In this document: positions 62,683 through 64,000 of the stretch, piece after piece
How positions within the stretch are numbered: position 1 is the stretch's first letter
Layout of the letters: every line of letters starts with the position of its first letter
DNA from: Chitinophagaceae bacterium
GTDB taxonomy: Bacteria; Bacteroidota; Bacteroidia; Chitinophagales; Chitinophagaceae
Direction: 5' to 3'
Assembly (NCBI GenBank): GCA_016721385.1
Contig: JADKIE010000009.1
Location: 32,996-96,995 of the forward strand
DNA length: 64,000 nucleotides
Made by a program: the position numbers and the translations under genes
Notes under the pieces: model-generated
Databases searched by the model: none
The model's input: only the letters and a program-made list of their open reading frames with translations
What the model was told of the DNA's origin: nothing

Positions 62683-64000
62683 ATGCTTCTATTATCTGCA
62701 GTAGCGTTTTCGCAAACAAATGTTACAGGTAAGGTAACCGACAGTAAAGACGGTTCTCCAATACAGGGAGTAACTGTTACGGTTAAAGGTTCTCGTACTG
62801 CCGCACAAACTGCGGCCGATGGTATGTACAGTATTAGTGCACCGGCAAATGGCACATTAATATTTACTTCGGTGGGTTTTGGCAGCAGGGAGTTGCTGTT
62901 GCAAATCAATCTTCTTTAAACGTTAGCCTTTTACAGGCCGATCAACGCTTAAACAGAAGTGGTGGTAGTAGCTTACGGTACTCGTAGAAAAAACAGATTT
63001 AACGGGTTCGGTAACATTTCTTTCTGCAAAGATTTTCAAAAGGAATATTGCATCATCCGAGCAACTGCTTTTGGGTAAAGTATCCGTTTGGAAATTACAA
63101 CCGGAGGCGGTTCTGCTGGCGGCGGAAGTAAAATTCGTATTCGTAGCGGAGGGACTAAATGCAAGTAACGATCCTTTAATAGTAATTGACGGAATACCTG
63201 TAGAAAGCAAAATGGAATTGCTGATTCAGCAACTATTTAAACACTATAAATCCTAACGATATAAAATCTATAAGTGTGTTAAAAGATGCATCCGCAACGG
63301 CTCTTTATGGTTCAAGAGCATCTAACGGAGTTATTATTACCACTAAAAAAGGGAATAAGGGTAAAATAAAAATACAACTTTAATACACAAACTTCTTTTG
63401 CAAATGTTGGGCAAAAAAGTTGATGTACTTTCCGGTGATCAAGTAAGAAGTATAATAACTGCCGATGCTGCTGCATCCGGAAACAATACCCACAAAAATT
63501 TATTGGGTACTTCAAATACCAACTGAAAAGATCAGATTTGCAGAAGTAGATTAGGTATTGTTAACAACATAAGCGCCAGTGGAAATATAAACGGATTGCC
63601 GTTTGATTTGCCATTCAGGGCATCACTTGCGGTTATTTTAAACAAAATGGCGTTTTCAAAAACAAACAAATTTGGCAGAATTTCAACCTTCGTTGAATTT
63701 AAGTCCCAAATTATGGAACGATCCATTTATCTGTAAACGTTTGCATTTAAATACAGTCACCATACAAATAATACATGGGCAAACGAAGGTGCCATTGGTG
63801 CTGTAGTGTCTTTCGATCCAACACAACCGTAACTACACCTAGTGGTAAATATAGTGGCTGTTGACAGAGTGGCTTCAAACAGATGGCAAACCCATTGATT
63901 TGGCACAAGAAATCCATTAGCATTGCTTGATTAAGAGATAATAAATCTTCTGTAAACAGAATGATTGGTAATATTCAGATAGATTATAAAATGCATTTTT
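62683..64000 (+). CDS. SusC/RagA-type TonB-linked outer membrane protein, partial; many frame breaks
   Basis: Runs past the right edge. The leader MLLLSAVAFSQ is followed by a CarboxypepD_reg-like domain (TNVTGKVTDSKDGSPIQGVTV, YSISAPANGTLIF). Beyond residue ~65 the TonB plug is readable in changing frames: VVVAYGTR, DLTGSVTFLSAKDF, RIRSGG, NASNDPLIVIDGIPVES, NPNDIKSISVLKDASATALYGSRASNGVIIITTKKG, quoted here as family blocks from separate frames. It imports oligosaccharides with a SusD partner, not in the window. The true start is probably a little upstream, obscured by an error. Breaks occur about every 50-150 bases. Confidence 0.75.

Noticed and set aside
1..64000. tRNA, rRNA, CRISPR arrays, insertion sequences, prophage genes
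   Set aside because: I looked for cloverleaf-like blocks, regularly spaced repeats and transposase or phage motifs and found none, apart from the lone HNH nuclease.

Overview
The window looks like chromosome from a member of the Bacteroidota, most likely family Chitinophagaceae. The evidence is AT-rich DNA, large secreted proteins with type IX secretion (T9SS) C-terminal sorting domains, a SusC-like TonB-linked outer membrane protein, -7 boxes fitting the Bacteroidota TAnnTTTG consensus, an Obg without a C-terminal extension, and a ligand-binding beta-propeller histidine kinase. No tRNA, rRNA, CRISPR array, insertion sequence or prophage was seen.

Layout. 1-5.8 kb: a secreted unknown protein (cut by the left edge), an M48 metalloprotease, a cell-wall amidase and an SLC13 transporter. 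5.9-6.8 kb: a heavily damaged orphan 2-oxoacid:ferredoxin oxidoreductase beta subunit. 6.8-24.4 kb: housekeeping genes (asd, PfkB kinase, TsaC/Sua5, rnhB, heme A synthase, fabH, obg) mixed with envelope proteins (lamin-tail protein, patatin-like lipase, GH18 lipoprotein, CPBP protease). An intergenic cluster of GC-rich inverted repeats lies near 18.3-19.0 kb. 25-34.5 kb: a minus-strand phenylacetate degradation cluster, in transcription order paaA-paaB-paaC-[secreted unknown]-paaD-[surface protein]-paaG-paaI-[class V aminotransferase]-paaY-like. The reductase gene paaE is about 16 kb further on, at 51-52 kb. 36-50.9 kb: a NarL-type response regulator and beta-propeller histidine kinase, divergent from very large T9SS surface proteins, a MORN-repeat protein and a PQQ-propeller protein. 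A 48-bp sequence with a dyad stands before two of the T9SS genes, and a covarying terminator hairpin occurs twice around the PQQ gene. 52-55.9 kb: JmjC/cupin protein, a lone HNH endonuclease and ligA. 56-64 kb: amidohydrolase lipoprotein, then an alpha-glucan locus (GH13 amylase, NUDIX-type regulator, LacI-type regulator, SusC) running off the right edge.

Reading-frame quality. I rebuilt 23 of about 51 genes across frame breaks. Most breaks are single bases, often in short homopolymers, and two fall in genes that are normally essential (obg, ligA). I therefore read most of them as consensus errors in a draft sequence, not gene decay, and list these genes as single CDS with the break noted. 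korB is different, with a nonsense codon, two frame breaks and two missing blocks. The last 2 kb (LacI, SusC) has so many breaks that sequence quality must be suspected.

How the genes work together. PaaABC(D)E would epoxidise phenylacetyl-CoA and PaaG would isomerise the product to the oxepin, while PaaI and the PaaY-like protein would be clearing thioesterases. Ring cleavage (PaaZ) and the CoA ligase (PaaK) are not in the window. The GH13 / NUDIX / LacI / SusC group would take up and hydrolyse alpha-glucan. The histidine kinase / response regulator pair probably controls the neighbouring surface-protein genes.
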